Positions 30,375 to 40,130 are shown, counted from the stretch's first letter. The stretch: DNA of 64,000 nt from Thiomonas sp. X19 (GCF_900089495.1 NZ_LT605203.1:359501-423500), one strand, 5' to 3'. Notes: generated by a model not told the origin, from the sequence alone. Numbers and translations: made by a program.

Positions 30375-31007
30375 TCAACCTGCGCGCCCCACCACATCGG
30401 CCATCGCCTGATCGGCCGCTCCGCCACGCTGGCGCAGTCCGGTCACGACACCCTCGCGGTTCTCGGCAGGCTGGTTCTGGCTCGCCTTCCACTTGCCCTG
30501 CAGGCTGCTGAGCGGCAGCTCGATACCGACGATGGCGCCCAGCATGCGCTCGATGTAGTCCGGCGGCGCATCGCTCACCGCCCACGGGCGGGGCAGCGCG
30601 GCCTCGTGGGTGCGGGTCAGCATCGTCACCAGTTCACGCAGCCAAGCCGCATCGTCCACCACCCGCAGCGGGCCGCGCGCGTGCACCACGGCGTAATTCC
30701 AGGTCGGCACCACCTTGCCGGTCTCGCGCTTGGTGGCGTACCAGTTCGGGCTGATGTAGGCGTCGGGGCCGTGGAACACGGCCAGCGCCTCGCTGCCCGG
30801 CGGCGTGTCGCGCCACACCGGGTTGGCCCGCGCCACATGGCCGCGCAACAGGCCATGCGGTGAGCCGTCGTCCAGCCACAGCAGCGGCACCGGGTTGGCG
30901 TCCAGCCCCGGCGCGCCGTGTGTGATGAGAGTGGCCAGCGGATGGTCGCGCATCAAGGCCCGCAGGGCCGGCGCGTCGGGCTGGGCGAAATGCGATGGCA
31001 GGTACAT
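30375..31007 (-). CDS. FMN-binding PaiB-family protein
   Basis: 210 residues of the split-barrel flavin-binding family that includes Bacillus PaiB. The sequence starts MYLPSHFAQPD and contains LATLITHG, ANPVPLLWLDDG, HVARANPVW, FHGPDAYISPNWYATK, VPTWNYAVVHARG and KWKASQNQPAENREGVVTGL, all family signatures. Family members are annotated as negative regulators, but the fold is that of an FMN oxidoreductase-like protein, so a regulatory role is uncertain. ATG 31007 has GGAGAC upstream. It follows the SDR gene by 17 bases, probably one operon. Confidence 0.88.
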   Translation of the reverse strand: MYLPSHFAQPDAPALRALMRDHPLATLITHGAPGLDANPVPLLWLDDGSPHGLLRGHVARANPVWRDTPPGSEALAVFHGPDAYISPNWYATKRETGKVVPTWNYAVVHARGPLRVVDDAAWLRELVTMLTRTHEAALPRPWAVSDAPPDYIERMLGAIVGIELPLSSLQGKWKASQNQPAENREGVVTGLRQRGGAADQAMADVVGRAG

Positions 31008-31024
31008 GGTCTGTCTCCGTGATG

Positions 31025-31768
31025 TCAGCGCCCGCCGCTGATGTCGAGCAGGCTGCCGGTGCAATACGAGGCCGCGTCCGACAGCAGCCAGAGGATGGCC
31101 TGCGCCACCTCCTCGGGTTGGCCGCCGCGCTGCATCGGCACGCCCGCTTTCACCCGATCCACCCGGCCGGGCTCGCCGCCGCTGGCGTGGATGGCGGTGT
31201 GGATGACGCCGGGGCGCACGGCGTTGACGCGGATGCCCTCGGCCGCCACCTCCTTGGCCAGGCCGATGGTGAAGGTGTCGATCGCCCCTTTCGACGCGGC
31301 GTAATCCACGTACTCGCCGGGCGAGCCCAGCCGCGACGCGGCGGACGAGACATTGACGATGGCCCCGCCCGCGCCGCCCTGCCGGGTGGACATGCGGCGC
31401 ACCGCCTCGCGCGCGCAGAGAAAACTGCCGATGACGTTGACCGCGAACACTCGCGTCAGCCGCGCGGCGTCCATCTCCGCCACCCGCGCCTGCGGCTCCA
31501 GCATGCCCGCGTTGTTCACCAGCGCCCGCAGCGGCCCCAGGGCGTCGGCCTGCTCGAACAAGCGCGAGACCTCGCACTCCAGCGCCACATCGGCAGCGAC
31601 CGCGACGGCTTCACCGCCACCCATCCGTATCTCCGCCACCACCGCGGCGGCTTCGTCGGCATGGCTGCGGTAACTCAGACAGACGGCATAACCCGCCATC
31701 GCGGCCAGTCGCGCCGTGGCCGCGCCGATGCCGCGGTTGCCGCCCGTCACCATCAAAACAGGTTTCAT
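31025..31768 (-). CDS. Short-chain dehydrogenase/reductase (SDR)
   Basis: 247 residues, classical SDR. Cofactor site MVTGGNRGIGAATARL at the start (Gly-rich, residues 6-21), NNAGML, catalytic Ser in NVSSAAS, and YAASKG with catalytic Tyr and Lys. It ends GSLLDISGGR as most family members do. An Arg after the second strand (LSYRS) suggests NADP preference. The substrate is unknown. ATG 31768 is chosen because the family starts immediately before the Gly-rich loop. It is divergent from an AraC-type regulator. Confidence 0.88.
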   Translation of the reverse strand: MKPVLMVTGGNRGIGAATARLAAMAGYAVCLSYRSHADEAAAVVAEIRMGGGEAVAVAADVALECEVSRLFEQADALGPLRALVNNAGMLEPQARVAEMDAARLTRVFAVNVIGSFLCAREAVRRMSTRQGGAGGAIVNVSSAASRLGSPGEYVDYAASKGAIDTFTIGLAKEVAAEGIRVNAVRPGVIHTAIHASGGEPGRVDRVKAGVPMQRGGQPEEVAQAILWLLSDAASYCTGSLLDISGGR

Positions 31769-31889
31769 GGTCGATCGACATGCAGAGGTGGACACGGCCT
31801 CATTCTCGTCCTTTGCGGTGCTTGCGCCGGCCTACCATACGTCGTGCTGAAGTCCTTGGAATGCCACACACGCAGCAGGCTCGCAACCC

Positions 31890-32774
31890 ATGCCCCGAAC
31901 AGACCCGACACGCGAACAAGCCCGCTTCGCCTTCGCCCCGGATTTTGCGGGCATGGAGATGCTTACTGCAAGCTATTGGGCGCATCGCTTCACGCCGCAT
32001 GTGCATGACACTTATGTCATCGCGCTGATCGAGCAGGGTGCCGAGCAATTCCGCTGCGGCTGCGACACATGGCTGGCTCCGGCGGGCAGCATGGTGATCG
32101 TGCCGCCGGGCGCGTCGCATACTGGGCAGCGCGGTTGCGAATGGGGCTGGAGCTACCGCGTGTTCTATCCAGCGCCGCACATGCTGGCTGCGCTGATGGC
32201 GGAATTGCCAGGCGGCGCCGAAGCGCCGCCCGCCTTCGGCGCCGCGGTGCTCACCGACCCGCCGCTGTTCCAGGCCTTGCGCCGCCTGCACATGCTCTTG
32301 CATGAGGAAGCCGATGCCCTGCACCGCGCCAGCGCCTGGCGCACGACGATGGGCGATTTGCTGCTGCGGCACGCCGGGGTTGAACCACGCCGCCTCGGAC
32401 GCGAAACCACGGCGGTGCGCAGGGCGCAAGACCTGCTGCGCGCCGATGCCGGGGCAGCACTGGGCCTGGCCGAGTTGGCAAGCGCCGTGGGCTTGAGCCC
32501 GTGGTATTTGAACCGGGTGTTTGCCCGCGATGTCGGCATGCCGCCGCACGCCTGGCGCAACCAATGGCGACTGGCGCAGGCCAAGACCCTGCTGCGGCGT
32601 GGGCAAGCTCCGGCGAAGGTCGCTGCGGCGCTGGGCTTTGCCGACCAGTCGCATCTGCACCGGCAGTTCAAACGTGCTTTCGGCGTGACCCCGGGGGCCT
32701 ATCGAATCGAGCGCGGGGCTGATAGCGGATACCAGCGCAAGAACGTTCAAGACCAGCTGCCGCAGACCCTGTAG
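31890..32774 (+). CDS. AraC-family transcriptional regulator
   Basis: 294 residues. The N-terminal cupin-like sensing domain (about residues 20-150) contains [19 protein letters not shown] and [11 protein letters not shown]. The C-terminal part carries two helix-turn-helix units (about 175-275): [21 protein letters not shown] and [35 protein letters not shown]. It lies 10 bases before azlC on the same strand and is divergent from the SDR-PaiB operon; it may control either or both (inference). Confidence 0.92.
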   Translation: MPRTDPTREQARFAFAPDFAGMEMLTASYWAHRFTPHVHDTYVIALIEQGAEQFRCGCDTWLAPAGSMVIVPPGASHTGQRGCEWGWSYRVFYPAPHMLAALMAELPGGAEAPPAFGAAVLTDPPLFQALRRLHMLLHEEADALHRASAWRTTMGDLLLRHAGVEPRRLGRETTAVRRAQDLLRADAGAALGLAELASAVGLSPWYLNRVFARDVGMPPHAWRNQWRLAQAKTLLRRGQAPAKVAAALGFADQSHLHRQFKRAFGVTPGAYRIERGADSGYQRKNVQDQLPQTL

Positions 32775-32784
32775 TCTGCGCGGC

Positions 32785-33546
32785 ATGTCCGCATCCGCCC
32801 TCACGCCCCCTCCCGCCTGGCCAGACCGCCGCCGTGAATTCCGGCGCGGCGTGCGCGACACCGTGCCGCTGCTGCTGGGGGCCGCCCCCTTCGGGCTGAT
32901 TTTCGGCGCGCTGGCGGCGGGTAGCGCGCTTGGCATCAGCGGAGCGCTGGCGATGTCGGCGCTGGTGTTTGCCGGGTCGGCGCAGTTCATCGCGCTCAGC
33001 CTGCTCGGCAGCGGAACCAGCGGGCTGATCGTGGTGTTCACCACCCTGGTGGTCAATCTGCGCCATGTGCTGTATTCCGCCAGCCTGCAGCCCCAGGTGG
33101 CGCGCCTGCCGCAGCGCTGGCGCATGCTGCTGGCCTTCTGGCTCACCGACGAAACCTATGCCGTGGTGTATCACCGCTACGCGCGCGACGACGGCGCCCC
33201 GTTCAAGCACTGGTACACGGCGGGCTCCGGCGCCATCATGTACGCCAACTGGCTGGGATGGACGGCGGCTGGCGTGTGGCTGGGGCAGGCCAGCCCGGCG
33301 CTCGCGCATCTGGGGCTGGAGTTCGCGCTGGTGGCCACGTTCGTGGGCATCGTCGTGCCCTTGTTGCGCGACGCGCCGAGCATCGCCGCCAGCCTCGCCG
33401 CGGCGGCGGTGGCCTTGCTGGCGCGCGATCTGCCCTACAAGCTTTCGCTGTTGGCAGCGGCGCTCGCCGGGGTGCTGGTCGGGGTGTGGCTGGACGCGCG
33501 CGCCGCCGCGCGCTCACCCAAGCCCGACAGCACGGAGAATGCGTGA
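32785..33546 (+). CDS. azlC: AzlC-family branched-chain amino acid exporter, large subunit
   Basis: 253 residues with about seven membrane spans. Family motifs are [44 protein letters not shown] and [10 protein letters not shown]. With the small subunit AzlD it forms a two-component exporter of branched-chain amino acids or related compounds. The TGA overlaps the ATG of azlD by one base (TGATG), so translation is coupled. Confidence 0.93.
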   Translation: MSASALTPPPAWPDRRREFRRGVRDTVPLLLGAAPFGLIFGALAAGSALGISGALAMSALVFAGSAQFIALSLLGSGTSGLIVVFTTLVVNLRHVLYSASLQPQVARLPQRWRMLLAFWLTDETYAVVYHRYARDDGAPFKHWYTAGSGAIMYANWLGWTAAGVWLGQASPALAHLGLEFALVATFVGIVVPLLRDAPSIAASLAAAAVALLARDLPYKLSLLAAALAGVLVGVWLDARAAARSPKPDSTENA

Positions 33547-33878
33547 TGAACGCCACGCCCTGGGCCGTGATCGGAGGGATGGCGGCGGTGACCTTCACCA
33601 TCCGCTACGCCCTGTTCGGGCTGGGCAGCCGGCTGCGGTTTTCACCGCGTGTGCGGCAGGCGCTGCGCCATGTGCCGGTGGCGGTGCTCACGGCCATCGT
33701 CGCTCCCATGGTGCTGCTGCCCGACGGCCAGCATTGGGACCTGAGCTGGCGCAACCCCTGGCTGGCCGGCGCCCTGGCCAGCGCCTTGCTGGTGCTGGGC
33801 ACGCGCCGCCTGCTGGCCGCCATCGCCGGGGGACTGGCGGTGTATCTGCTGTGGCGCTGGGGCTTTGGCGCGACTTGA
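33546..33878 (+). CDS. azlD: AzlD-family exporter, small subunit
   Basis: 110 residues with three to four membrane spans. It starts [21 protein letters not shown] and contains the AzlD signature RQALRHVPVAVLTAIVAPM. It overlaps the azlC stop by one base. It is the partner of AzlC; both are required for export in characterised systems. Confidence 0.9.
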   Translation: MNATPWAVIGGMAAVTFTIRYALFGLGSRLRFSPRVRQALRHVPVAVLTAIVAPMVLLPDGQHWDLSWRNPWLAGALASALLVLGTRRLLAAIAGGLAVYLLWRWGFGAT

Positions 33879-34009
33879 TCGACGCCAGCATTTCTCCCCA
33901 TTCTGTTGCGTCATGCGCCTTTCAGCCGCCGCGCCGGCAGCGGCTTGGTGGCGTTGGCTGCGTCGGCCTTGATCAGAACCGTCCTTGCGGTCGCACCAGG
34001 CCAGGCATA

Positions 34010-34028
34010 AACTGGTTTTTATCCAGTT
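34010..34028. promoter_or_regulatory. Inverted repeat upstream of the radical SAM gene
   Basis: AACTGG-N7-CCAGTT, ending 14 bases before the start codon. It resembles a LexA box but has the wrong spacing and half-site. Confidence 0.25.
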
Positions 34029-34042
34029 ATTCAGGCATCGTG

Positions 34043-35239
34043 ATGCCCGCAAAAACCATTCCCATCCACCGTGCAGCAGTCGCCGCTGCCGTTCCCGATC
34101 CAGGCCGCGCCGCGCTCAAGGGGCGGGGTACGGCGGTGCCCATCGCCCACCGCTTCGAGCACAACGCGCGCGATGCCTTCGACGACGGCTGGGGCACGCT
34201 GGATGAAGACGTGCTCACCCGCGGCGAGGCCCCGCCGCCCGCCACCACCGTGACCCACGAGCAGGCGCGTTCCCTGCTCACGCGCAACAGTTCGCCCGAC
34301 ATTCCCTTCACCCTCTCGCTCAACCCCTACCGCGGTTGCGAGCATGGCTGCATCTACTGCTACGCGCGGCCGACGCATGCCTATCTGGACCTCTCCCCCG
34401 GGCTGGATTTCGAGACCCGGCTGGTGGCGAAAATCAACGCCGCCAGTGTGCTGGAGCGCGAACTGGCACGGCCCGGCCACCAGGCCAGCAGCATCGCCAT
34501 CGGCTCCATCACCGACGCCTACCAGCCCATCGAGCGCGAACTGCGCATCACCCGCGCCGTGCTGCAGGTGCTGGGCGACTGCGCCCATCCTTACGCCATC
34601 ATCACCAAGTCCGCCGGCGTGCTGCGCGACCTCGACCTCATCGCCCCCGCCGCGCAGACCGGCCGCGCCTGGGTGAGCGTGAGCATCACCACGCTGGACG
34701 CGCCGCTCGCCCGCATCCTCGAGCCCCGCGCCGCCGCGCCTCAGCGCCGGCTGGAGGTGGTGCGCAGGCTGGCTCTGGCCGGCGTGCCGGTGGGCGTGAA
34801 CGTCGCGCCCATCATTCCCTTCATCAACGATGGCGAAATCGAAACCATCATCCAGGCCGCGGTCGAAGCCGGCGCGCGCAGCATCCACCACACCGTGCTG
34901 CGCCTGCCCTGGGAAGTGGCGCCGCTGTTCCGGCGATGGCTGGAGGTGCATGTCCCCGAGCGCGCCGCGCGGGTGATGGCGCGGGTGCAGGACCTGCACG
35001 GCATCGTCCCGGCGCAACGCGCCGCGCATCATGGCCGCCCGGCACGCGACTACGACGCCAGCTTCGGCCAGCGCATGCACGGCACCGGCCCCTGGGCCGA
35101 CCTCATCCGCCAACGCATCGCCAAAGCCAGCGCCCGCGCCGGTCTGCGCGCAGGCGGGTTAACGGCCTTGGACTGCAGCGCGTTTCGCCCACCGTGCAGC
35201 GTGCGGGCGGTGGATGCGCGGCAGGGCATGCTGTTTTGA
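34043..35239 (+). CDS. PA0069-family radical SAM protein
   Basis: 398 residues. The [4Fe-4S] and SAM-binding motif is CEHGCIYCYARPTH (CxxxCxxC, at about residue 103). It is preceded by NSSPDIPFTLSLNPYRG and followed by SIAIGSITDAYQPIERE and VGVNVAPIIPFIND, the pattern of the PA0069 group related to spore photoproduct lyase. A role in DNA photoproduct repair has been proposed for relatives, but the SPL substrate residues are not evident, so function is open. ATG 34043 follows TATTCAGGCATCGTG without a strong ribosome binding site. Confidence 0.85.
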   Translation: MPAKTIPIHRAAVAAAVPDPGRAALKGRGTAVPIAHRFEHNARDAFDDGWGTLDEDVLTRGEAPPPATTVTHEQARSLLTRNSSPDIPFTLSLNPYRGCEHGCIYCYARPTHAYLDLSPGLDFETRLVAKINAASVLERELARPGHQASSIAIGSITDAYQPIERELRITRAVLQVLGDCAHPYAIITKSAGVLRDLDLIAPAAQTGRAWVSVSITTLDAPLARILEPRAAAPQRRLEVVRRLALAGVPVGVNVAPIIPFINDGEIETIIQAAVEAGARSIHHTVLRLPWEVAPLFRRWLEVHVPERAARVMARVQDLHGIVPAQRAAHHGRPARDYDASFGQRMHGTGPWADLIRQRIAKASARAGLRAGGLTALDCSAFRPPCSVRAVDARQGMLF

Positions 35240-35368
35240 TGCGCCCTGCCGTGGTCTTGACAGTTGTCGCATTCGCCACTCGCGGCGCCTGCCATCGCGC
35301 AGCGCTCGCCGCCGTGCATGCCCATGCCGAGCAGGCGCCGGTGCACGACCGCAGCGCTTGATGGGTGG

Positions 35369-35452
35369 AGTGCCCCCAGGCCGCTGCCCTGCAGCGTCCG
35401 CCCCCCGAGGGGGTCAAGGAACCTTGGGAACGGCCCGGCGTTTCCTTGGGCG
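35369..35452 (+). repeat. Dispersed intergenic repeat, copy 2
   Basis: Contains GCCCCCAG, a GC-rich palindromic part, CCCCCCGA, GGGTCAAG, CGGCCC and GCGTTTCCTTG in the same order as the minus-strand copy at 25211-25289. It lies between the radical SAM gene and the first pirin gene, both of which point into it. Confidence 0.7.
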
Positions 35453-35466
35453 CGCCCCTCGGACGT

Positions 35467-36405
35467 TCAGAACCTCCCAGCCTGGTAGTCCTGCACGGCC
35501 TGCATCACTTCCTCGCGGGTGTTCATCACGAACGGGCCGTAGTGCGCCACCGGCTCGCGTAGCGGCCGTCCGGCGATGAGCAGGAAGCGGCCCGGAGTGT
35601 CGCCTGCTTGCACCCGCAGCACGGACGCGGTGTCGCTGGCGCGCAGGATGGCCATGCGGTGCGGGCGCAGCGGCGCGGCATCCGGGCCGACGCCGAATTC
35701 GCCCTCGATGCCGTGCACCAGCACGGTGTGGCCGGCAGGTGCGGTCCAGTGGAAGGTCTGGCCTGCCGGAACGGTCAGGTCGAGATAGGTGGGCTGGGTC
35801 GGGCGCCCGCGCACCGGGCCGTGCACGGGCGTGCCGTCGTCGCCGGCAAAGCTGCCGGCGACGACGCGCGCCTGCACGCCGTTCGCGCGCTGCACCTCAG
35901 GAATACGCTCGGGCGCGATGTCCTGATACGCCGGGTCGTCCATCTTGTGGGCCGCCGGCAGGTTCACCCAGAGCTGGAAGCCCCACATCAGCCCCTGCTC
36001 CTGCTGCGGCATCTCCTCGTGGACGATGCCGCGCGCGGCCGTCATCCATTGCACGCTGCCGGGGGAGAGGTCGCCGTGGTTGCCCTTGTTGTCGCCATGG
36101 CGCATGCGCCCGGCCATCATGTAGGTGACGGTCTCGAAGCCGCGATGCGGGTGCGGCGGGAAGCCGTCGATGTAGTCGGCCGCCGTGTCGGAGCGGAACT
36201 CGTCGAACAGCAGAAAGGGGTCGATCAACGCCGCGAGTTCCGGCTCCAGCACGCGGGTGAGCTTCACACCGTCGCCGTCGCTGCTGGCGCGGCCGTCCAC
36301 CACGCGGGCCACGCGCATGAGAGCGTCGCCCGAGACGGCTGATGCCGGCGCAGCGACGGAAGGCCCGAGGCCCGTGGAATCGGATCGCGTGGTGGTGACA
36401 GACAT
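35467..36405 (-). CDS. Pirin-family protein 1
   Basis: 312 residues, bicupin. The N-terminal cupin carries the metal ligands in GFPPHPHRGFETVTYMM and ARGIVHEEMP. MWGFQLWVNLPAAHKM and a C-terminal pirin domain (GHTVLVHGIEGEFGVG, LLIAGRPLREPV) follow. Some bacterial pirins act as quercetinases or affect metabolism; the sequence does not decide. ATG 36405 has GGAGC upstream. It is divergent from a second pirin. Confidence 0.9.
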   Translation of the reverse strand: MSVTTTRSDSTGLGPSVAAPASAVSGDALMRVARVVDGRASSDGDGVKLTRVLEPELAALIDPFLLFDEFRSDTAADYIDGFPPHPHRGFETVTYMMAGRMRHGDNKGNHGDLSPGSVQWMTAARGIVHEEMPQQEQGLMWGFQLWVNLPAAHKMDDPAYQDIAPERIPEVQRANGVQARVVAGSFAGDDGTPVHGPVRGRPTQPTYLDLTVPAGQTFHWTAPAGHTVLVHGIEGEFGVGPDAAPLRPHRMAILRASDTASVLRVQAGDTPGRFLLIAGRPLREPVAHYGPFVMNTREEVMQAVQDYQAGRF

Positions 36406-36624
36406 GGCAAGCTCCAGTGGGGCCGCCGCACCGACCAATGCTGCAGGCGCGGCGGGTTGGGTCATCTTCGATTATGGTGATATGTGGGCGCCCGCACCGA
36501 ACGCAAGGGCTTGGCGATGTCCCTGCCCTGCGCCACCTTCGCGGGACGTCCGCGCCGCCCGCGTGCCTCCCCCGGACCAAGCACGCCGACGCGTCCAATA
36601 ACGCCCAAGACCGGAGCCCCAGCC

Positions 36625-37518
36625 ATGACCACCCCCGATCCCAGCACCGGCATTCGCCATCTCTACCAGGCCCATGAACACGACCTTGGCGGCGGCTTCG
36701 TCGTGCGGCGGCTGCTGCCCGGTCATCCGCAGCAGGGCGTCGGCCCCTTCATTTTTTTCGACCACTTCGGCCCCACCACCATTGCCGCCGGCCAGAACGT
36801 GGACGTGCGGCCGCACCCGCATATCGGCCTGGCGACCGTCACCTATCTGTTCGAAGGCGCCATGCTGCACCGCGACCATCTCGGCACCGTGCAGCGCATC
36901 GAACCCGGCGCGGTGAACTGGATGCTGGCGGGGCGCGGCATCGTGCATTCCGAGCGCGTGCCCGACGACCTGCGCAGCCGCCCCTGGACCAGCCACGGCC
37001 TGCAGCTCTGGGTGGCGCTACCCCAGGCGCATGAGGACGACGCGCCGGGCTTTCACCATGCGGCGGCCGGCGATCTGCCCGAGACCACGCTGGGCGCGGT
37101 GCATGTGCGCGTGCTGCTGGGCCGTGCTTTTGGCCTGGCCTCGCCCGTGCCGGTGCTCTCGCCGCTGGCCTATGCCCATGCCCACTGGCATGAGGCAGGC
37201 GGTTGGCGTCTTGAACCGGACTACACCGAGCGCGCCATCTATCCAGCGCGCGGCGCCATCCGTCTGGGCGGCATCACGCTGCAGGCCGGTCAAATGGCGC
37301 TGCTCGCCCCCGGCCAGACCGCGGAGGTGCAAGCCGATGCCGGCACCGAAGCCGTGCTGATCGCCGGCGAGCCCTTGGAGGGTCCACGCTTCATCCACTG
37401 GAACTTCGCCTCCAGCCGGCGCGCGCGCATCGAGCAGGCCCGGGCCGACTGGGCCGCCGAGCGCTTCCCCACCATCCCGGGCGACGAGCGCGAGCGCATT
37501 CCGCTGCCGGTGCGGTAG
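36625..37518 (+). CDS. Pirin-family protein 2
   Basis: 297 residues, with a cupin metal site in RPHPHIGLATVTYLFEG and AGRGIVHSERVP, then SHGLQLWVALPQAHE and a C-terminal pirin domain (AVLIAGEPLEGPRFIHWNF). Paired head-to-head with pirin 1 but clearly different in sequence, so not a recent duplicate. ATG 36625 has GGAG nine bases upstream; the open frame extends further but lacks conservation. Confidence 0.9.
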   Translation: MTTPDPSTGIRHLYQAHEHDLGGGFVVRRLLPGHPQQGVGPFIFFDHFGPTTIAAGQNVDVRPHPHIGLATVTYLFEGAMLHRDHLGTVQRIEPGAVNWMLAGRGIVHSERVPDDLRSRPWTSHGLQLWVALPQAHEDDAPGFHHAAAGDLPETTLGAVHVRVLLGRAFGLASPVPVLSPLAYAHAHWHEAGGWRLEPDYTERAIYPARGAIRLGGITLQAGQMALLAPGQTAEVQADAGTEAVLIAGEPLEGPRFIHWNFASSRRARIEQARADWAAERFPTIPGDERERIPLPVR

Positions 37519-37633
37519 ACGGCATGCCCGATGCGTCGCGTCGTCAAACGTGACGCAAACACGCATTCTGATACACAGCTTTCCGGCGTTTGCGCCCATG
37601 ATTTCCACATAGCAGCAATTGGGGAGACAAACC

Positions 37634-39046
37634 ATGAGCAGCATTCCCGCGTCGTCGGCGGCGCCCACGTCCACCGCCGCCACCATCGCCGCCCGCATCG
37701 ACCGCCTGCCGCCATCAAACACGGTGCGCAACATGGTCGTGCTGCTGTCGCTCGGCGGCTGCTTCGAGTTCTACGACCTGTTCCTCACCGCCTACATCGC
37801 CCCCGGCATGTTCAAGAGCGGGGTGTTCACGGCCACCACCAAGGCATTTCTCGGCTTCGAGGGCATCGCCAGCTTCGTTGCCGCGCTGTTCCTGGGCCTG
37901 TGGGTGGGCACGTTGTTCGTAAGCTGGTTCTCGGACCGCTACGGCCGGCGGCCGGTCTATACTTGGGCGCTGGTCTGGTACTGCATCGCCACCCTCATCA
38001 TGGCGTTTCAGCAGACGGCGATGAGCATCGACATCTGGCGCTTCATTGCCTCCATCGGCATCGGCGTCGAACTGGTGAACATCGACGCCTATGTCTCGGA
38101 ACTGGCACCGCAGGCCAAGCGCGGTTCGTACTTTGCGATGAACCAGTTCATCACCTTCAGCGCCGTGCCCATCGTCGCGTTTTTCGGCTGGCTGCTGGTG
38201 CCCCACACCCTGGCCGGGCTGGACGGCTGGCGCTGGGTGGCCATCATCGGCGCAGTGGGTGCCATTCCCATCTGGTTCATCCGCCTGGGGCTGCCGGAAT
38301 CGCCGCGCTGGCTGGAGCGCAAGGGCCGCGTGGCCGAGGCCGACGCCATCCTGCAGCGCATCGAAGCCAAGGTGACGGCCGAGACCGGCCAGGCGCTGCC
38401 GCAACCGCATGTGGTGCAGGGCGAAACCGCCGAAGTGCAGGGCCGCTGGAGCGAGATCTGGAGCGCGGCATACCGCAAGCGCACCGTCATGCTCATCGTG
38501 TTCAACATCCTGCAAACCGTGGGCTATTACGGCTTTGCCAGTTGGGCGCCGACCTATCTCATCGCCAAGGGTTACGACATTCCGAAGTCGCTGCTCTACA
38601 CCTTCATCATCGCCATCGCCTACCCGGTGTCCTCGCTCATCGGCACCACCTTCGGCGACCGCTTCGAGCGCAAATGGCTGATCGTGGTTCCCGCGCTGGG
38701 CGTGGCGCTGTTCGGGCTGCTGTTCGCCAACGCCGGCGGCGCTGCGGCCATCATCCTGTTCGGCATTCTCGTGACCTTCTGCAACAACATCATGAGTTAT
38801 GCCTTCCACGCTTACCAGAGCGAGCTGTACCCCACGCGCATCCGAGCCCAGGCCGTGGGCTTCGTCTATTCGTTCAGCCGCATCAGCGCGGTGATCAGCG
38901 GCTTCATCATTGCCGACCTGCTCAAGACGTCGGGCGATGTCGGCGTGTTCACCTTCATCGCCGCCGCCATGGTGGGCGTGGCCATCGTCATCGGCATCAT
39001 GGGGCCGAAGGCGACGCAGCGCCGCCTGGAAGACATCGCCCGCTGA
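37634..39046 (+). CDS. MFS transporter, metabolite:H+ symporter type
   Basis: 470 residues, twelve membrane spans. Motifs are GGCFEFYDLFLTAYIAPG (TM1), SWFSDRYGRRPVYTWAL (loop 2-3 signature), GIGVELVNIDAYVSELAPQ and RLGLPESPRWLERKGR, typical of the sugar/organic acid branch (SV2-like or MHS). The C-terminal half has GTTFGDRFERKW and YQSELYPTRIRAQAVGF. The substrate is not predictable. ATG 37634 is preceded by GGGGAGAC. Confidence 0.88.
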   Translation: MSSIPASSAAPTSTAATIAARIDRLPPSNTVRNMVVLLSLGGCFEFYDLFLTAYIAPGMFKSGVFTATTKAFLGFEGIASFVAALFLGLWVGTLFVSWFSDRYGRRPVYTWALVWYCIATLIMAFQQTAMSIDIWRFIASIGIGVELVNIDAYVSELAPQAKRGSYFAMNQFITFSAVPIVAFFGWLLVPHTLAGLDGWRWVAIIGAVGAIPIWFIRLGLPESPRWLERKGRVAEADAILQRIEAKVTAETGQALPQPHVVQGETAEVQGRWSEIWSAAYRKRTVMLIVFNILQTVGYYGFASWAPTYLIAKGYDIPKSLLYTFIIAIAYPVSSLIGTTFGDRFERKWLIVVPALGVALFGLLFANAGGAAAIILFGILVTFCNNIMSYAFHAYQSELYPTRIRAQAVGFVYSFSRISAVISGFIIADLLKTSGDVGVFTFIAAAMVGVAIVIGIMGPKATQRRLEDIAR

Positions 39047-39081
39047 GCGCGGCGCGCGAAGGGTCTCGCGGCATACCTGCC

Positions 39082-39117
39082 GCGTACCTCCGGCGCGGAC
39101 CAGCTACGGAGGTACGC
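39082..39117. repeat. Strong inverted repeat after the MFS gene
   Basis: Eleven-base perfect stem GCGTACCTCCG/CGGAGGTACGC with a 14-base loop. CCTGCCG (39076) and CGGCAGG (39122) extend it across a bulge. It could be a termination or mRNA-stability structure; there is no T tract. Confidence 0.5.
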
Positions 39118-39244
39118 CTGTCGGCAGGCCTTGCGCGGCGTCTCGCCGCGTGCACGCTCCGTCCCACCGGCCACGGACCAGCATCCCTGGACCGCCTTCA
39201 CCGCGGCCGGGGATAATGGCGTCACCCCATACCAGGAGGCTGCC

Positions 39245-40093
39245 ATGAATCCCGCAAGCAACCGGCCGTACCGCCACGTACCCGCAGGCCAGGCCCTGAC
39301 CTGGTGGGGTGAGGGCTGGCGCAGTTTCATGCGTGCACCGCTGCCCTGGGTGGGCCTGAGCATCGGCCTGCTGATCATCCTGCTGGTGTTGCGCGCCTTG
39401 CCACTGGGCGGGCTGTTGTCGCAATGGCTCAGCCTGCCGCTGTTCGCCCTGGGCGCGGTGTATGCCTCATTCCTCAGTCGGCGCTGGGCGCAGGCGCGCA
39501 GCATCACGCCGCAGGGCATGCCGGTGGAGCCGGCCACCGAGGGTGCGCTGCGGGACTCCACCCAGCTTTGGAAGGGCCGCGTCGGCCCCTTGCTGCTGGT
39601 GTCGGTGCTCGTGCTGGTGCTGGGCGGCGCCTTCGGTGCCTTGCTGGTGCTGGGCGTGGGCGCGCTGTTCGGCGTCGGCCTGGCGAGCATGGGGGCGCTG
39701 CCGCACTTGATGACGCCGGGCTTGGGGATGATGGCCGGCCTGGGCGCCGTCGCCAGCGGCATGTTCACGCTGATGCTGCTGGCGCTGCTCGCACTGTTCC
39801 TGCTGAACGTCGCGTTCTGGTTCGTCAACACCCTGGTCACGCTGGGCGGCGTGCCGCCGTGGGATGCGATTCAACTGTCGTTCAAGGCCGGCTTCGCCAA
39901 CTTCGGCGCGCTGCTGCTGTTCACGCTGCTGCTCATCCCCATCGGCTTCGTCGCCATGATTCCGATGGGCCTTGGCCTGCTGGTGCTGCTGCCGGTGTTG
40001 TCGGGGGCGTCGTACGCGTCGTATCAGGACGTGTTCGGGCAAGCATCCAGCCCGGTTGAACCACGCGATCAGGCGCCTGGCTTCGTCGGTTGA
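39245..40093 (+). CDS. BPSS1780-family membrane protein
   Basis: 282 residues with about six membrane spans. The N-terminal region, [21 protein letters not shown], is typical of the BPSS1780 family, known mainly from Burkholderiales. Very hydrophobic blocks lie at about 30-70, 115-155 and 160-270. Function unknown. AGGAGG lies six bases before the ATG. Confidence 0.82.
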   Translation: MNPASNRPYRHVPAGQALTWWGEGWRSFMRAPLPWVGLSIGLLIILLVLRALPLGGLLSQWLSLPLFALGAVYASFLSRRWAQARSITPQGMPVEPATEGALRDSTQLWKGRVGPLLLVSVLVLVLGGAFGALLVLGVGALFGVGLASMGALPHLMTPGLGMMAGLGAVASGMFTLMLLALLALFLLNVAFWFVNTLVTLGGVPPWDAIQLSFKAGFANFGALLLFTLLLIPIGFVAMIPMGLGLLVLLPVLSGASYASYQDVFGQASSPVEPRDQAPGFVG

Positions 40094-40130
40094 AAGCGCG
40101 TTCCTCCTTCCCCAAAACCAAACCTCGCCG

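Noticed and set aside
30375..31577. Frame fusing PaiB-like protein with an antisense part of the SDR gene
   Set aside because: Only the part from ATG 31007 matches the PaiB family; the rest is an out-of-frame reading of the SDR gene.
34010..34028. LexA (SOS) box before the radical SAM gene
   Set aside because: Half-site is CTGG not CTGT and the spacing is one base short, so I list it only as an inverted repeat.
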